Source of the DNA: a virus
IMG/VR virus record: IMGVR_UViG_3300047375_001000
Location: 1 to 35,504 of that record
DNA length: 35,504 bases
Direction: 5' to 3' (one strand)
The notes beneath the pieces were generated by a model. That model made no database searches, was not told where the DNA came from, and saw only the letters and a program-made list of their open reading frames with translations. The position numbers and the translations under genes were made by a program. Positions 15,400 through 22,647 of the stretch are shown in pieces. The stretch's first letter is position 1. Every line of letters begins with the position of its first letter.

Positions 15400-15781
15400 A
15401 GCAGATAAAGAAAGTTCAAGTACAGAAGTAAAATATTCATTTTTTGCAGGTCGATGGCAACCATTACACAAAGGACACCTTTGGTTAATCAATGAAAGAC
15501 TTAAAGAAGGATACAATGTGTGGTTAGGGATTAGAGATGTAAAACCAGATGAAAAAAACCCATGGACAGCAGAACAAATACTAGAAATGGTTAAAGAGGG
15601 GGAATTAAAAGAACTTATAGAAGCAGGTAAAGTTTTACCAACAATCATCCCAGATATAGAATCTATCAATTATGGAAGAGGAGTAGGTTATGATATTATA
15701 GAACATATTCCTCCAAAGGAAATAGGTGAAATTTCAGCTACTTCTATTCGTAACCAAATGAAAAAAGATGGTAAGCTATAA
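15380..15781 (+). CDS. Small HxGH-type nucleotidyltransferase
   Basis: A 133-residue member of the cytidylyltransferase/NMN adenylyltransferase-like superfamily. GRWQPLHKGHLWLIN contains the HxGH-type nucleotide-binding signature (HKGH), and ISATSIRNQM is the ISxTxIR motif that closes the site. It would join an NTP to a phosphorylated partner. Candidates are a sugar phosphate for the glycosyltransferases, NMN, or sulfate (ATP sulfurylase uses the same fold and an HxxH motif but is about three times longer). The gene overlaps both neighbours (20 bp and 14 bp), so it is translationally coupled with the HAD and DUF2061-like genes and downstream of APS kinase. Confidence 0.75.
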   Translation: MAELKAKADKESSSTEVKYSFFAGRWQPLHKGHLWLINERLKEGYNVWLGIRDVKPDEKNPWTAEQILEMVKEGELKELIEAGKVLPTIIPDIESINYGRGVGYDIIEHIPPKEIGEISATSIRNQMKKDGKL

Positions 15782-15977
15782 AAGACATATTGCAAAAACA
15801 GTCAGTTGGAGAATTATTGGTACGATAGATACAATGGTATTATCAGCAATAATTACTGGAAGTTGGGAAATGGGATTGACAATTGGGGGTGTAGAAATAA
15901 TCACAAAAATGATATTATATTTTTTCCATGAAAGAATTTGGTATAAATTTAGTAAGTTTGGAATAAATACAAAATAA
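15768..15977 (+). CDS. DUF2061-like small membrane protein
   Basis: A 69-residue protein with an N-terminal KRHIAKTVSWRIIGTIDTM, an internal hydrophobic stretch (VLSAIITGSWEMGLTIGGVE) and a further hydrophobic segment (IITKMILYFFHERIWY), giving two probable membrane helices. This pattern matches the DUF2061 family. From memory, DUF2061 is found beside or fused to APS kinase in some bacteria, which agrees with its position here; that association should be checked. Function unknown. It starts inside the preceding gene (14-bp overlap) and closes the sulfation-related operon. Confidence 0.72.
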   Translation: MVSYKRHIAKTVSWRIIGTIDTMVLSAIITGSWEMGLTIGGVEIITKMILYFFHERIWYKFSKFGINTK

Positions 15978-15980
15978 TTA

Positions 15981-15994
15981 ATATGTATAATAAA
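15981..15994 (+). promoter_or_regulatory. Late-type upstream element (ATATGTATAATAAA, one mismatch)
   Basis: Differs at one position from the ATATTTATAATAAA element and lies eight bases before the ATG at 16003. It marks the return from the accessory cassette to structural genes. Confidence 0.45.
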
Positions 15995-16002
15995 TTAAAA
16001 CA

Positions 16003-16263
16003 ATGAGTAAAAAAGAAAACATTAAGTTATCAGAAGAAGATTTAAAAACTCTTAGGGGTTATAACCAAAGACAAAACCAAATTACTTTTAATTTAGGTAA
16101 TGTTGATATTCAAAAAGCTATTCTCGAAGGACAAAGAAACCAAATTTTAGAAAATTTAGCTAACTTACAAGAAGAATCTAACAAAACAGCTAAAGAATTA
16201 CAAGACAAATATGGTGATGGTAATATTGATCTAGAAACTGGAGAGTTTATTGTAGCAGAATAG
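16003..16263 (+). CDS. Small coiled-coil protein of unknown function
   Basis: The 86-residue product is hydrophilic and mostly helical in composition, with heptad-like spacing through NVDIQKAILEGQRNQILENLANLQEESNKTAKEL (residues about 32-66) and a short acidic tail (DLETGEFIVAE). No family recognised; small coiled-coil proteins of this kind occur before the sheath gene of marine T4-like phages. It has a late-type upstream element and precedes the sheath gene's own element by about 20 bp. Confidence 0.6.
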   Translation: MSKKENIKLSEEDLKTLRGYNQRQNQITFNLGNVDIQKAILEGQRNQILENLANLQEESNKTAKELQDKYGDGNIDLETGEFIVAE

Positions 16264-16282
16264 GTTTTTGAAATCTTTTTTA

Positions 16283-16296
16283 ATATTTATAATAAA
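16283..16296 (+). promoter_or_regulatory. Late-type upstream element ATATTTATAATAAA before the sheath gene
   Basis: Exact element, ending 24 bases before the sheath ATG. The leader that follows is entirely A/T with no Shine-Dalgarno sequence. Confidence 0.55.
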
Positions 16297-16320
16297 ACAA
16301 TATTAAAATAATATAATAAG

Positions 16321-18420
16321 ATGGCAGAAACATTAATATCTCCTGGTGTATTAGCAAGAGAAAATGACCAATCACTTGTAACAGCTCAACCTCAAACAGT
16401 AGGTGCTGCTATTATAGGCCCAACAGTTAAAGGTCCAGTTGAAAAACCAACATATATTAGTTCATTTGGTTCATTCCAATCAATTTTTGGTGGGGCTTTA
16501 GAAAGTGGATCTACAGATTACACTTATTTAACTTCAATCGCAGCTAATAACTACTTTCAACAAGGTGGTGAATCATTATTAGTAACCCGTGTTACTAGTG
16601 GTTCATTTACCCCAGCAACTTCTTCATTAATTGCAAATAATAATACAGTAATTGGAGGAGCAAGGGCAACAGGATCATTAACTATTGTTAATAGTTTTGG
16701 AGAAACAGTAGATGATGAATTTAGAATCCCAGTAGAAGGTACAACTTATAGATTTGTAGCTGCAGACCCAGCAGGAGGACTACCAGTTGATAATTCACCT
16801 GTATTCTTTTTAGCAACAGGTTCTTCAACTGCAACTTATATAGACAACTTAGTAGCTAAAATAGATGCTGTAAGTATTGGAGTAGATGCTACAGATAATA
16901 CAACTGCCATAGAAATTACTTCTTCAGCTATAGGAACGTCTGGAAATAATATATCAGTTTTAACTGGTTCCTCAACTACATTTAGTACAGTATTAACTTT
17001 ACAAGGAGGTGTTGCTGGAGTAGGTTCATCAAATGCTTTTGTTTTAGAAACTATTTCTGAAGGGGAAATAATGAACACAGGGGATGTAGAAATAGGCAAC
17101 GGAGCATTACAAACAGGATCAGCTGATAATGTTAGATGGGAAATTGCTAGTGTAAATACAGCCTCAGGAGTATTTTCATTACTAGTTAGACGTGGTAATG
17201 ATAATAACAGCCAAAAAGTAATTTTAGAATCTTATAATAATATTTCATTAGATCCTTTTTCTTCAAATTATATTTCAAGAGCAATTGGTGATATTACTAG
17301 TAATGTAGTAGTAGCCCCAGATGGTTCAGGAACATATTTACAAGAATCCGGATCTTATCCTAATATTTCTAATTATGTAAGAGTAAAACAAGTAAATTTC
17401 AACACCCCTCATTTCTTTAACAATGATGGAAGTGCAAAAGATGAATTTACAGGTAGTTTACCAGTAATAGGATCAGGTTCATTTGGAGATGCTGTAGGTT
17501 CAAACCTTAATGCTACTGAAGCTAATAATTTTTATGAAAATATAGACAGCAGCAATACTCAGGGATTAATAGGAACAGATTATACAAATGCTATCCAATT
17601 ATTAGCAAACCAAGACGATTACCAATACAATGTAATTTCAGCTCCTGGTTTATATTACTTAGGATATGGAACACAATGTAACTTGCTTAAAAATAATACA
17701 ATTTCAAGAGGAGATGCTATTTACGTAATGGATTTAGTTCCTTACAACACTGCAATTGGAACTGTAGTTCAAAATGCGGGAGTTGTAGATTCAAGTTATG
17801 CAGCTACCTACTGGCCTTGGTTACAAACTATTGATCCAAGTACTGGGTTATTAGTTTACGTACCAGCTTCAACTATGATTCCTGGAGTATATGCATTTAC
17901 AGATGCTTCTTCAGACCCATGGTTCGCACCAGCAGGTATTACTAGAGGAGGATTAGGTTCTGTAGTAAGAGCTGAAAGAAAATTAACTTCTGCAAACAGA
18001 GATACTTTATACGAAGCTAATGTTAACCCAATTGCCACTTTTCCACAACAAGGGGTTGTAGTATTTGGACAAAAAACACTACAAAAAGCAGCTTCTGCAT
18101 TAGATAGAGTAAATGTACGTAGATTGTTAATTGCATTAAAAGGATATATTTCTCAAATTGCTGATAATTTAGTATTTGAACAAAATACAATTGCAACTAG
18201 ACAGAATTTCTTAACACAAGTAAACCCATACTTAGAATCAGTACAACAACGCCAAGGATTGTATGCATTTAAAGTAGTAATGGATGAATCTAATAATACA
18301 CCAGATGTAATTGATAGAAATGAGTTAATTGGACAAATTTTCTTACAACCAACTAAAACAGCTGAGTTTATTATCCTAGATTTCAATGTATTACCAACTG
18401 GAGCAACATTCCCAGCATAA
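16321..18420 (+). CDS. 18: Contractile tail sheath protein
   Basis: The 699-residue sheath subunit (T4 gp18 has 659) that polymerises around the tube and contracts on infection. The N-terminus ETLISPGVLARENDQS and GAAIIGPTVKGPVEKPTYI are the family's opening signature (P-G-V...E.D; G.aa.vG...kGP...p). The C-terminal part has RVNVRRLLIAL-like (DRVNVRRLLIALKGYISQIA), FLTQVNPYLESVQQRQGLY and an ending IILDFNVLPTGATF, all hallmarks of the domain that carries the handshake strands. The middle (residues about 110-430) is Thr/Ser/Gly-rich and corresponds to the variable surface-exposed domains. Stands alone between two late-type elements. Confidence 0.95.
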   Translation: MAETLISPGVLARENDQSLVTAQPQTVGAAIIGPTVKGPVEKPTYISSFGSFQSIFGGALESGSTDYTYLTSIAANNYFQQGGESLLVTRVTSGSFTPATSSLIANNNTVIGGARATGSLTIVNSFGETVDDEFRIPVEGTTYRFVAADPAGGLPVDNSPVFFLATGSSTATYIDNLVAKIDAVSIGVDATDNTTAIEITSSAIGTSGNNISVLTGSSTTFSTVLTLQGGVAGVGSSNAFVLETISEGEIMNTGDVEIGNGALQTGSADNVRWEIASVNTASGVFSLLVRRGNDNNSQKVILESYNNISLDPFSSNYISRAIGDITSNVVVAPDGSGTYLQESGSYPNISNYVRVKQVNFNTPHFFNNDGSAKDEFTGSLPVIGSGSFGDAVGSNLNATEANNFYENIDSSNTQGLIGTDYTNAIQLLANQDDYQYNVISAPGLYYLGYGTQCNLLKNNTISRGDAIYVMDLVPYNTAIGTVVQNAGVVDSSYAATYWPWLQTIDPSTGLLVYVPASTMIPGVYAFTDASSDPWFAPAGITRGGLGSVVRAERKLTSANRDTLYEANVNPIATFPQQGVVVFGQKTLQKAASALDRVNVRRLLIALKGYISQIADNLVFEQNTIATRQNFLTQVNPYLESVQQRQGLYAFKVVMDESNNTPDVIDRNELIGQIFLQPTKTAEFIILDFNVLPTGATFPA

Positions 18421-18435
18421 AAATTAAAAAGATAA

Positions 18436-18449
18436 ATATTTATAATAAA
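18436..18449 (+). promoter_or_regulatory. Late-type upstream element ATATTTATAATAAA before the tube gene
   Basis: Exact element, ending 13 bases before the tail tube ATG. Together with the preceding GATAA it forms the near-palindrome ATAAATATTTAT. Confidence 0.55.
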
Positions 18450-18462
18450 ATAAGAAAATAAA

Positions 18463-18951
18463 ATGGCAGTATTAAACCCAAACGAAATATTTTTCACAGC
18501 ATTTGAACCAAAACAAAAGAATAGATTTATTTGTTTTGTAGATGGATTCCCAGCTTATATTATGAAAGGTGTAGGAGCTGTAACTGTAGAACAAGGTTCA
18601 GTACCTTTAAATCATATTAACGTTCAAAGATTTGTAAAAGGTAAAACAACTTGGGGTACTATTCAGTTTACATTATTTGATCCAATTACTCCATCTGGTG
18701 CACAATCAGTAATGGAATGGGTTAGATTACACCACGAATCAGTAACTGGTAGAGATGGTTATAGTGATTTCTATAAGAAAGATCTTACAATCAATGTACT
18801 AGGACCTGTAGGTGATATCGTTTCAGAATGGATTATCAAAGGAGCAATGATTACAAACGCTTCATTTGGAGATTTTAATTGGGATACTGAAAATGCTGCT
18901 CAAGAAATTACAATGACTGTACAACCAGATTATTGTGTATTAAATTTCTAA
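18463..18951 (+). CDS. 19: Tail tube protein
   Basis: The 162-residue inner tube subunit, almost the same length as T4 gp19 (163). Family features are NRFICFVDGFPAYIMKGVGA near the N-terminus, HINVQRFVKGKTTWGTIQFTL, VMEWVRLHHESVTGRDGY and a closing strand pair ending TMTVQPDYCVLNF. It follows the sheath gene with its own late-type element and is followed by a strong terminator, fitting the need for a high, separately set amount of tube protein. Confidence 0.95.
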   Translation: MAVLNPNEIFFTAFEPKQKNRFICFVDGFPAYIMKGVGAVTVEQGSVPLNHINVQRFVKGKTTWGTIQFTLFDPITPSGAQSVMEWVRLHHESVTGRDGYSDFYKKDLTINVLGPVGDIVSEWIIKGAMITNASFGDFNWDTENAAQEITMTVQPDYCVLNF

Positions 18952-18981
18952 AAATTTTACCCACCCCTAATTTGAAAAATT

Positions 18982-19007
18982 GCTTGGCTTCGGTCAAGCT
19001 TTTTTTT
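18982..19007 (+). terminator. Rho-independent terminator with UUCG tetraloop after the tube gene
   Basis: GCTTGGC at 18982-18988, loop TTCG, GTCAAGC at 18993-18999 (7 bp including one G-T pair), then an uninterrupted run of eight Ts. The C(UUCG)G loop is an especially stable terminator loop. Confidence 0.9.
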
Positions 19008-19013
19008 ATCTTA

Positions 19014-19022
19014 ATATTTATC
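19014..19022 (+). promoter_or_regulatory. Partial late-type element ATATTTATC before the gp26-like gene
   Basis: The first eight bases match the late-type element; the AATAAA half is missing. A short inverted repeat, AACGT/ACGTT, follows at about 19023-19036. The distance to the ATG at 19055 is longer than for other copies. Confidence 0.35.
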
Positions 19023-19054
19023 AACGTAAAAAACGTTTTAATTAAATAAAGATT

Positions 19055-19798
19055 ATGGCCGAATTTAAATTCCCAACTGAAGAAATAGAGTTACCTTCTA
19101 AAGGTTTAGTATATTCAAAAGACAATCCTCTTTCAAGTGGTAAAGTAGAAATTAAATATATGACTGCTAAGGAAGAAGACATTTTATCTAACCAAGCATA
19201 CATTGAAAATGGTACAGTACTAGATAAACTTTTAGATTCTGTAATCATTTCTAAAATTGATGCTAAAGATCTTATTATAGGAGATAAAAATGCAATCTTA
19301 ATTGCAACTCGTATACTAGGATATGGATCAGATTATAAAGTAGCAATTAATGGTAAAGCACAAGAAATTGATTTATCAGAATTGGAAAATAAACCATTTG
19401 ACGGTTCTACAATGATAGAAGGTAAAAATGAATTTGCTTTTACCCTACCTCATAGTGATACTAAAGTTACTTATAAAATTTTAGATGGGCATGACGAGAA
19501 AAAAATTGAAAGAGAATTAAAAGGACTTAAAAAACTTAATAAAAATTCTTCACCAGAAGCATCTACAAGATTAAAATATACTTTAACTTCTGTTAATGGA
19601 GAAACTGATGTTAAAGACATTAGAGAATTTGTTGATAATTATTTTTTAGCACGTGATGCTAGAGCATTTAGAGATCATTTAAGACAAACACAACCAGATG
19701 TAGATCTTAATGTTATTCTAGATTCGGGAGAGGAGGTAACCGTGCCCATTGGGCTTAGCTTTTTTTGGCCTGACTTCGGAGACGGCGTCTCAAATTAG
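19055..19798 (+). CDS. 26: gp26-type baseplate hub / tail assembly chaperone protein
   Basis: A 247-residue protein of the T4 gp26 family. The N-terminus shows the family signature: ELPSKGLVYSKDNPLSSG, then VEIKYMTAKEEDILSNQAYI and GTVLDKLLDSVIISKID. The C-terminal half (YFLARDARAFRDHLRQTQPD) is conserved too. It overlaps the next gene by 50 bp and the pair sits immediately before the tape measure gene. That is the position and arrangement of tail assembly chaperone pairs in other long-tailed phages. A run of seven Ts in the overlap offers a way to make a fused product by +1 or -2 frameshifting (see 19760-19791). Confidence 0.85.
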   Translation: MAEFKFPTEEIELPSKGLVYSKDNPLSSGKVEIKYMTAKEEDILSNQAYIENGTVLDKLLDSVIISKIDAKDLIIGDKNAILIATRILGYGSDYKVAINGKAQEIDLSELENKPFDGSTMIEGKNEFAFTLPHSDTKVTYKILDGHDEKKIERELKGLKKLNKNSSPEASTRLKYTLTSVNGETDVKDIREFVDNYFLARDARAFRDHLRQTQPDVDLNVILDSGEEVTVPIGLSFFWPDFGDGVSN

Positions 19799-20060
19799 GT
19801 TAAGTATATTTAAACAAATCCATGAAATAGTTTTCCATGGAAAAGGTGGATACGATTACGCTACTATATACCATATGCCATTATGGCTTCGTAAATTTAC
19901 ATTTAAAGAAATAAATGATTATTATGAAGCAGAACAAGCGGCACTAAAAAGGGAACAAACGGGTGGAAAAACATCACTTGTAGATTCAGAAGGTAAAGTA
20001 AATGCCCCACAATTTAAACAAGCATCTAAAGCATATGAAGGTAAAAGCAGCTATAAATAG
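19749..20060 (+). CDS. 51: gp51-like hub assembly / downstream chaperone ORF
   Basis: About 100 residues: LSIFKQIHEIVFHGKGGYDY, IYHMPLWLRKFTFKEINDYY, then a polar helical tail. The HGKGG...MPxxLR pattern is what I associate with the small hub-assembly protein that follows gp26 in marine T4-like phages. There is no ATG: independent translation would need TTG at 19749, with AGGAGG at 19731-19736 twelve bases upstream, although other genes here do not use Shine-Dalgarno sequences. The alternative is that the frame is reached by ribosomal frameshifting from gp26 at the T7 run. The frame upstream is closed by TAA at 19737-19739. Confidence 0.75.
   Translation: MGLAFFGLTSETASQIRLSIFKQIHEIVFHGKGGYDYATIYHMPLWLRKFTFKEINDYYEAEQAALKREQTGGKTSLVDSEGKVNAPQFKQASKAYEGKSSYK
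19760..19791 (+). other. Candidate programmed frameshift site (T7 run plus hairpin)
   Basis: A run of seven Ts at 19760-19766 lies in the overlap of the two frames, read TTT TTT TGG in the upstream frame and TTT TTT GGC in the downstream one. Twelve bases further on, GAGAC-GGC-GTCTC (19779-19791) forms a compact GC-rich hairpin in otherwise AT-rich DNA. A +1 or -2 shift here would join about 237 residues of the first product to about 97 of the second. The downstream frame is not the -1 frame. Confidence 0.5.
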
Positions 20061-20071
20061 TTGCTTTTTTT
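20045..20071 (+). terminator. Rho-independent terminator overlapping the gp51-like stop codon
   Basis: AAGCAGCTA (20045-20053), loop TAAA, TAGTTGCTT (20058-20066): 9 bp with one G-T pair, with the right arm running into a T-run to 20071. The stop codon of the preceding gene is in the stem. The late-type element of the tape measure gene follows at once, so transcription probably restarts there. Confidence 0.85.
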
Positions 20072-20072
20072 C

Positions 20073-20086
20073 ATATTTATAATAAA
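20073..20086 (+). promoter_or_regulatory. Late-type upstream element ATATTTATAATAAA before the tape measure gene
   Basis: Exact element directly after a terminator, ending 11 bases before the ATG at 20098. Terminator-then-element makes this the best case that the element is a promoter. Confidence 0.65.
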
Positions 20087-20097
20087 ATACCCTTTAA

Positions 20098-22416
20098 ATG
20101 GCTACTAATAAAAATTTAGAAGAAGGAAAAAAATTATTAAAAGACCAAGTTGAAGAAGTTGGTTTTTTAGATAATGCCTTTAAAACTTTAGCTGCCACTA
20201 TAACATCCGCTATAGATGATGCTATTGATAGTATGGAGGGGTTAGATGATGTAACTAAAAAAGTAGCAAAATCTTATCAACAAGATATAACAGCATCAAT
20301 AAAAAAATCTACAAGAACTCTAGAAGACCAAATTGCCATACAGGAAAAAATTAATGCAGGTAAAAATGTTGGAAAAGAAATAGAAGATAAACTTTCAATT
20401 AATTCTGCCCGAAGACAATTAACTCTTAAAAAAATTGAACAATTAGAAGGTATATCTAATAAACAAAAAAGACAAATGCTTGAGACAGCAAATGATGTCT
20501 TTAAAGCAGAAGAAGAGGCATTAAAAACTCTAAAGAAAAATAATGAGGAAAGGCAAAAAGGAAAAAGCTTTTTTGAAATAGCTAAAGAAAATGCTGGTAG
20601 TTTAGCAGATAAAATTGATAAATCAGGTACTTTATCTAAAGTATTAAGTGGTGGAATTAAGTCTGTTCTTACCCCAATGAGGTTATTAGAATTAGCTGTA
20701 GTTGGAGTATTTGATGCTATGGTTAAAATTGATAAATTAAATGGAGACTTAGCTAAGGGTCTTAATTTATCTTACAATGAAGCAGCAGCATTAACATCAG
20801 AATTAACCCATGCAGCAAACAAATCAGGTGAATTAAAATTAACAGGTGAAGGTTTAGGAAAAGCGTTATTAGCCGTTAATGAAATCACAGGAGTATATAC
20901 TACTGAAAATTCTAAAAATCTTGAAACTCTCCAACTAATACATAAAGCTTCAGGGCTAACTTATGAGCAAATGGGTGGTATTTATTCAGTTACTCAAGCA
21001 ACTGGGGGTGATTTAAAAAAGAATACAAAAGAAGTTTTAGCTCAATCAACTTTAACTGCTCAATCTTATGGAGTTCAAATAAATTCTAAAAAAGTATTAG
21101 CTGATATTGGCAAAATTAGTAAAGCTACTACATTATCATTAGGAGGTAGTGCCGCAGAATTATCAAAAGCTTTAACTACATCTCAAGCTTTAGGTATGGA
21201 AATGTCAACAATAGAAAATATATCTGAAAGTTTACTTAATTTTGAATCATCAATTGAAAAGGAATTAGAAGCAGAGTTATTATTAGGTAAAAATATTAAT
21301 TTAGAAAAAGCAAGACAAGCAGCTTTAAATAACGATATAGCTACAGTAGCAGAAGAAATTGCAAAACAAGCAGGATCTGCAGCTGATTTTGCTAAAATGA
21401 ATAGAATACAACAGCAAGCATTAGCTGAAGCTGTTGGTTTGTCTAGAGAAGATCTAGCTAATTCATTATTTATACAAGAACAACTAGCTAATAGTGTAGG
21501 TAAAGAATATGAAGAAAAAAAGAAGATAATAGATGAATTACAGGCTAAAGGACTATCTCAAGATCAAATTAAAGAAAAATTAGGTAAAGAAAGTTTAGCA
21601 GATTTAAAAGCACAAAGTAGTGTTCAAGAAAACTTAAACAAATCAGTTGCTAAATTAAAAGAAGGTTTTGCTAGTATAGCAGCCCCACTAATGCAAATTA
21701 TAAACCCAATAGTAGATTTACTTATACCGGCAGTTGAAATGTTATCTTATTTATTTGTTCCTATAACTACAGCGTTAGTTGGAATGACTAAACTTTTAAG
21801 TGGTAATGTTGGAGAATTAACTGTTATGCAAGGAATTTTAGGGGGTATAGCTACAATATATCTTTCTATATTAGGTTATAAAAAATTAATAGCTTTAAGA
21901 ACAGCGGGTATGGCTGCCTTAGAAACGGCAATATCCTTCCAATTAGCATTACAAAACCAAGCGGAATTAAAGGGAATAGCTTTAGGTAAAAGTAAATTAG
22001 TTCAACTAGCAGCTCAAGCAGCTTTATTTGCATTAGCAAACCCTATAAAAGCCTTATTAGGTTTAGGAGTTGCAGCTGCAGTTGGAGCAGTAGCTTATAA
22101 TTTAGTAAGTAAGGGTGATGACATAATGTCCCCAGGATCAAATTCATCTGGATATGGTTCTAGAACATTATTTGGTCCAGAAGGCGCAATTGCATTAAAT
22201 AACAAAGATACAGTTATAGCTGGTACAAATTTATTCAGCAAAGGAGATGATGTTGTGTCATCACCCGCAGGAGCAATTCAAATGCCAAACAACTCAGAAT
22301 CTAAAAGAACAAATGCCTTATTAGAAGCATTAATAAATAAACCTGCTCCTAAAGTACAAATGGATTCTATTGAAGTTGGTACAGTAGCGGGTATGAGTGC
22401 ATTCTCTATACAATAA
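20098..22416 (+). CDS. Tape measure protein
   Basis: The 772-residue protein fills the tail tube and sets its length (T4 gp29 has 590). The first 170 residues are highly charged and helical, with heptad-rich segments (KSYQQDITASIKKSTRTLED; ARRQLTLKKIEQLEG). The middle carries KALTTSQALGMEMSTIE-type repeats typical of tape measures. Hydrophobic segments at about 537-565, 578-600 and 633-670 (AAQAALFALANPIKALLGLG) could enter the host membrane during DNA delivery. The C-terminus is Gly/Ser-rich and polar. Its place after the gp26/gp51 pair and its length fit. By the rule of thumb of 0.15 nm per residue the tail would be roughly 115 nm. Identity as gp29 itself is by role, not close sequence similarity. 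Confidence 0.85.
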   Translation: MATNKNLEEGKKLLKDQVEEVGFLDNAFKTLAATITSAIDDAIDSMEGLDDVTKKVAKSYQQDITASIKKSTRTLEDQIAIQEKINAGKNVGKEIEDKLSINSARRQLTLKKIEQLEGISNKQKRQMLETANDVFKAEEEALKTLKKNNEERQKGKSFFEIAKENAGSLADKIDKSGTLSKVLSGGIKSVLTPMRLLELAVVGVFDAMVKIDKLNGDLAKGLNLSYNEAAALTSELTHAANKSGELKLTGEGLGKALLAVNEITGVYTTENSKNLETLQLIHKASGLTYEQMGGIYSVTQATGGDLKKNTKEVLAQSTLTAQSYGVQINSKKVLADIGKISKATTLSLGGSAAELSKALTTSQALGMEMSTIENISESLLNFESSIEKELEAELLLGKNINLEKARQAALNNDIATVAEEIAKQAGSAADFAKMNRIQQQALAEAVGLSREDLANSLFIQEQLANSVGKEYEEKKKIIDELQAKGLSQDQIKEKLGKESLADLKAQSSVQENLNKSVAKLKEGFASIAAPLMQIINPIVDLLIPAVEMLSYLFVPITTALVGMTKLLSGNVGELTVMQGILGGIATIYLSILGYKKLIALRTAGMAALETAISFQLALQNQAELKGIALGKSKLVQLAAQAALFALANPIKALLGLGVAAAVGAVAYNLVSKGDDIMSPGSNSSGYGSRTLFGPEGAIALNNKDTVIAGTNLFSKGDDVVSSPAGAIQMPNNSESKRTNALLEALINKPAPKVQMDSIEVGTVAGMSAFSIQ

Positions 22417-22418
22417 TA

Positions 22419-22432
22419 ATATTTATAATAAA
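22419..22432 (+). promoter_or_regulatory. Late-type upstream element ATATTTATAATAAA before 22458
   Basis: Exact element two bases after the tape measure stop and 25 bases before the ATG at 22458. It probably also serves the baseplate genes that follow, which have no element of their own. Confidence 0.55.
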
Positions 22433-22457
22433 TGTTTAACAATTAAAATTTAAAATT

Positions 22458-22640
22458 ATGCCTTTACTTAATAAACTTGAAAAAGAAGGATCCACATTAA
22501 CTCCTTTAAACGGGCAACAACCAAAAGCCTCATTACAATCAGGTGCAATCCCTGTAAATAATACTTTCTCTAGAGGAACATATGTTGATTATGTTTCTGA
22601 AACACCAAGAGCAGTAGATACTACAGGTAACGTACAATAA
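22458..22640 (+). CDS. Small protein of unknown function in the baseplate operon
   Basis: Sixty residues, polar, with SRGTYVDYVSETPRAVDTTG in the second half and no hydrophobic segment or known motif. It begins with an ATG after a late-type element and ends seven bases before the TTG start of the next gene. The reading-frame length, spacing and upstream element support a real gene; a structural or assembly role is inferred from position only. Confidence 0.6.
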   Translation: MPLLNKLEKEGSTLTPLNGQQPKASLQSGAIPVNNTFSRGTYVDYVSETPRAVDTTGNVQ

Positions 22641-22647
22641 TCTATAA

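Noticed and set aside
15380-15781. Calling the HxGH nucleotidyltransferase an ATP sulfurylase
   Set aside because: It is about a third of the length of known sulfurylases and its motifs fit the wider cytidylyltransferase/NMNAT superfamily. Kept only as a hypothesis.
19760-19766. Standard -1 slippery heptamer in the gp26/gp51 overlap
   Set aside because: The second frame is +1/-2 relative to the first, so a simple -1 slip on the T run would not enter it.
11267-22432. T4 late promoters TATAAATA on the minus strand driving antisense transcription
   Set aside because: No minus-strand genes exist in the window and the copies sit at fixed places before + strand genes, so a + strand role is more likely.
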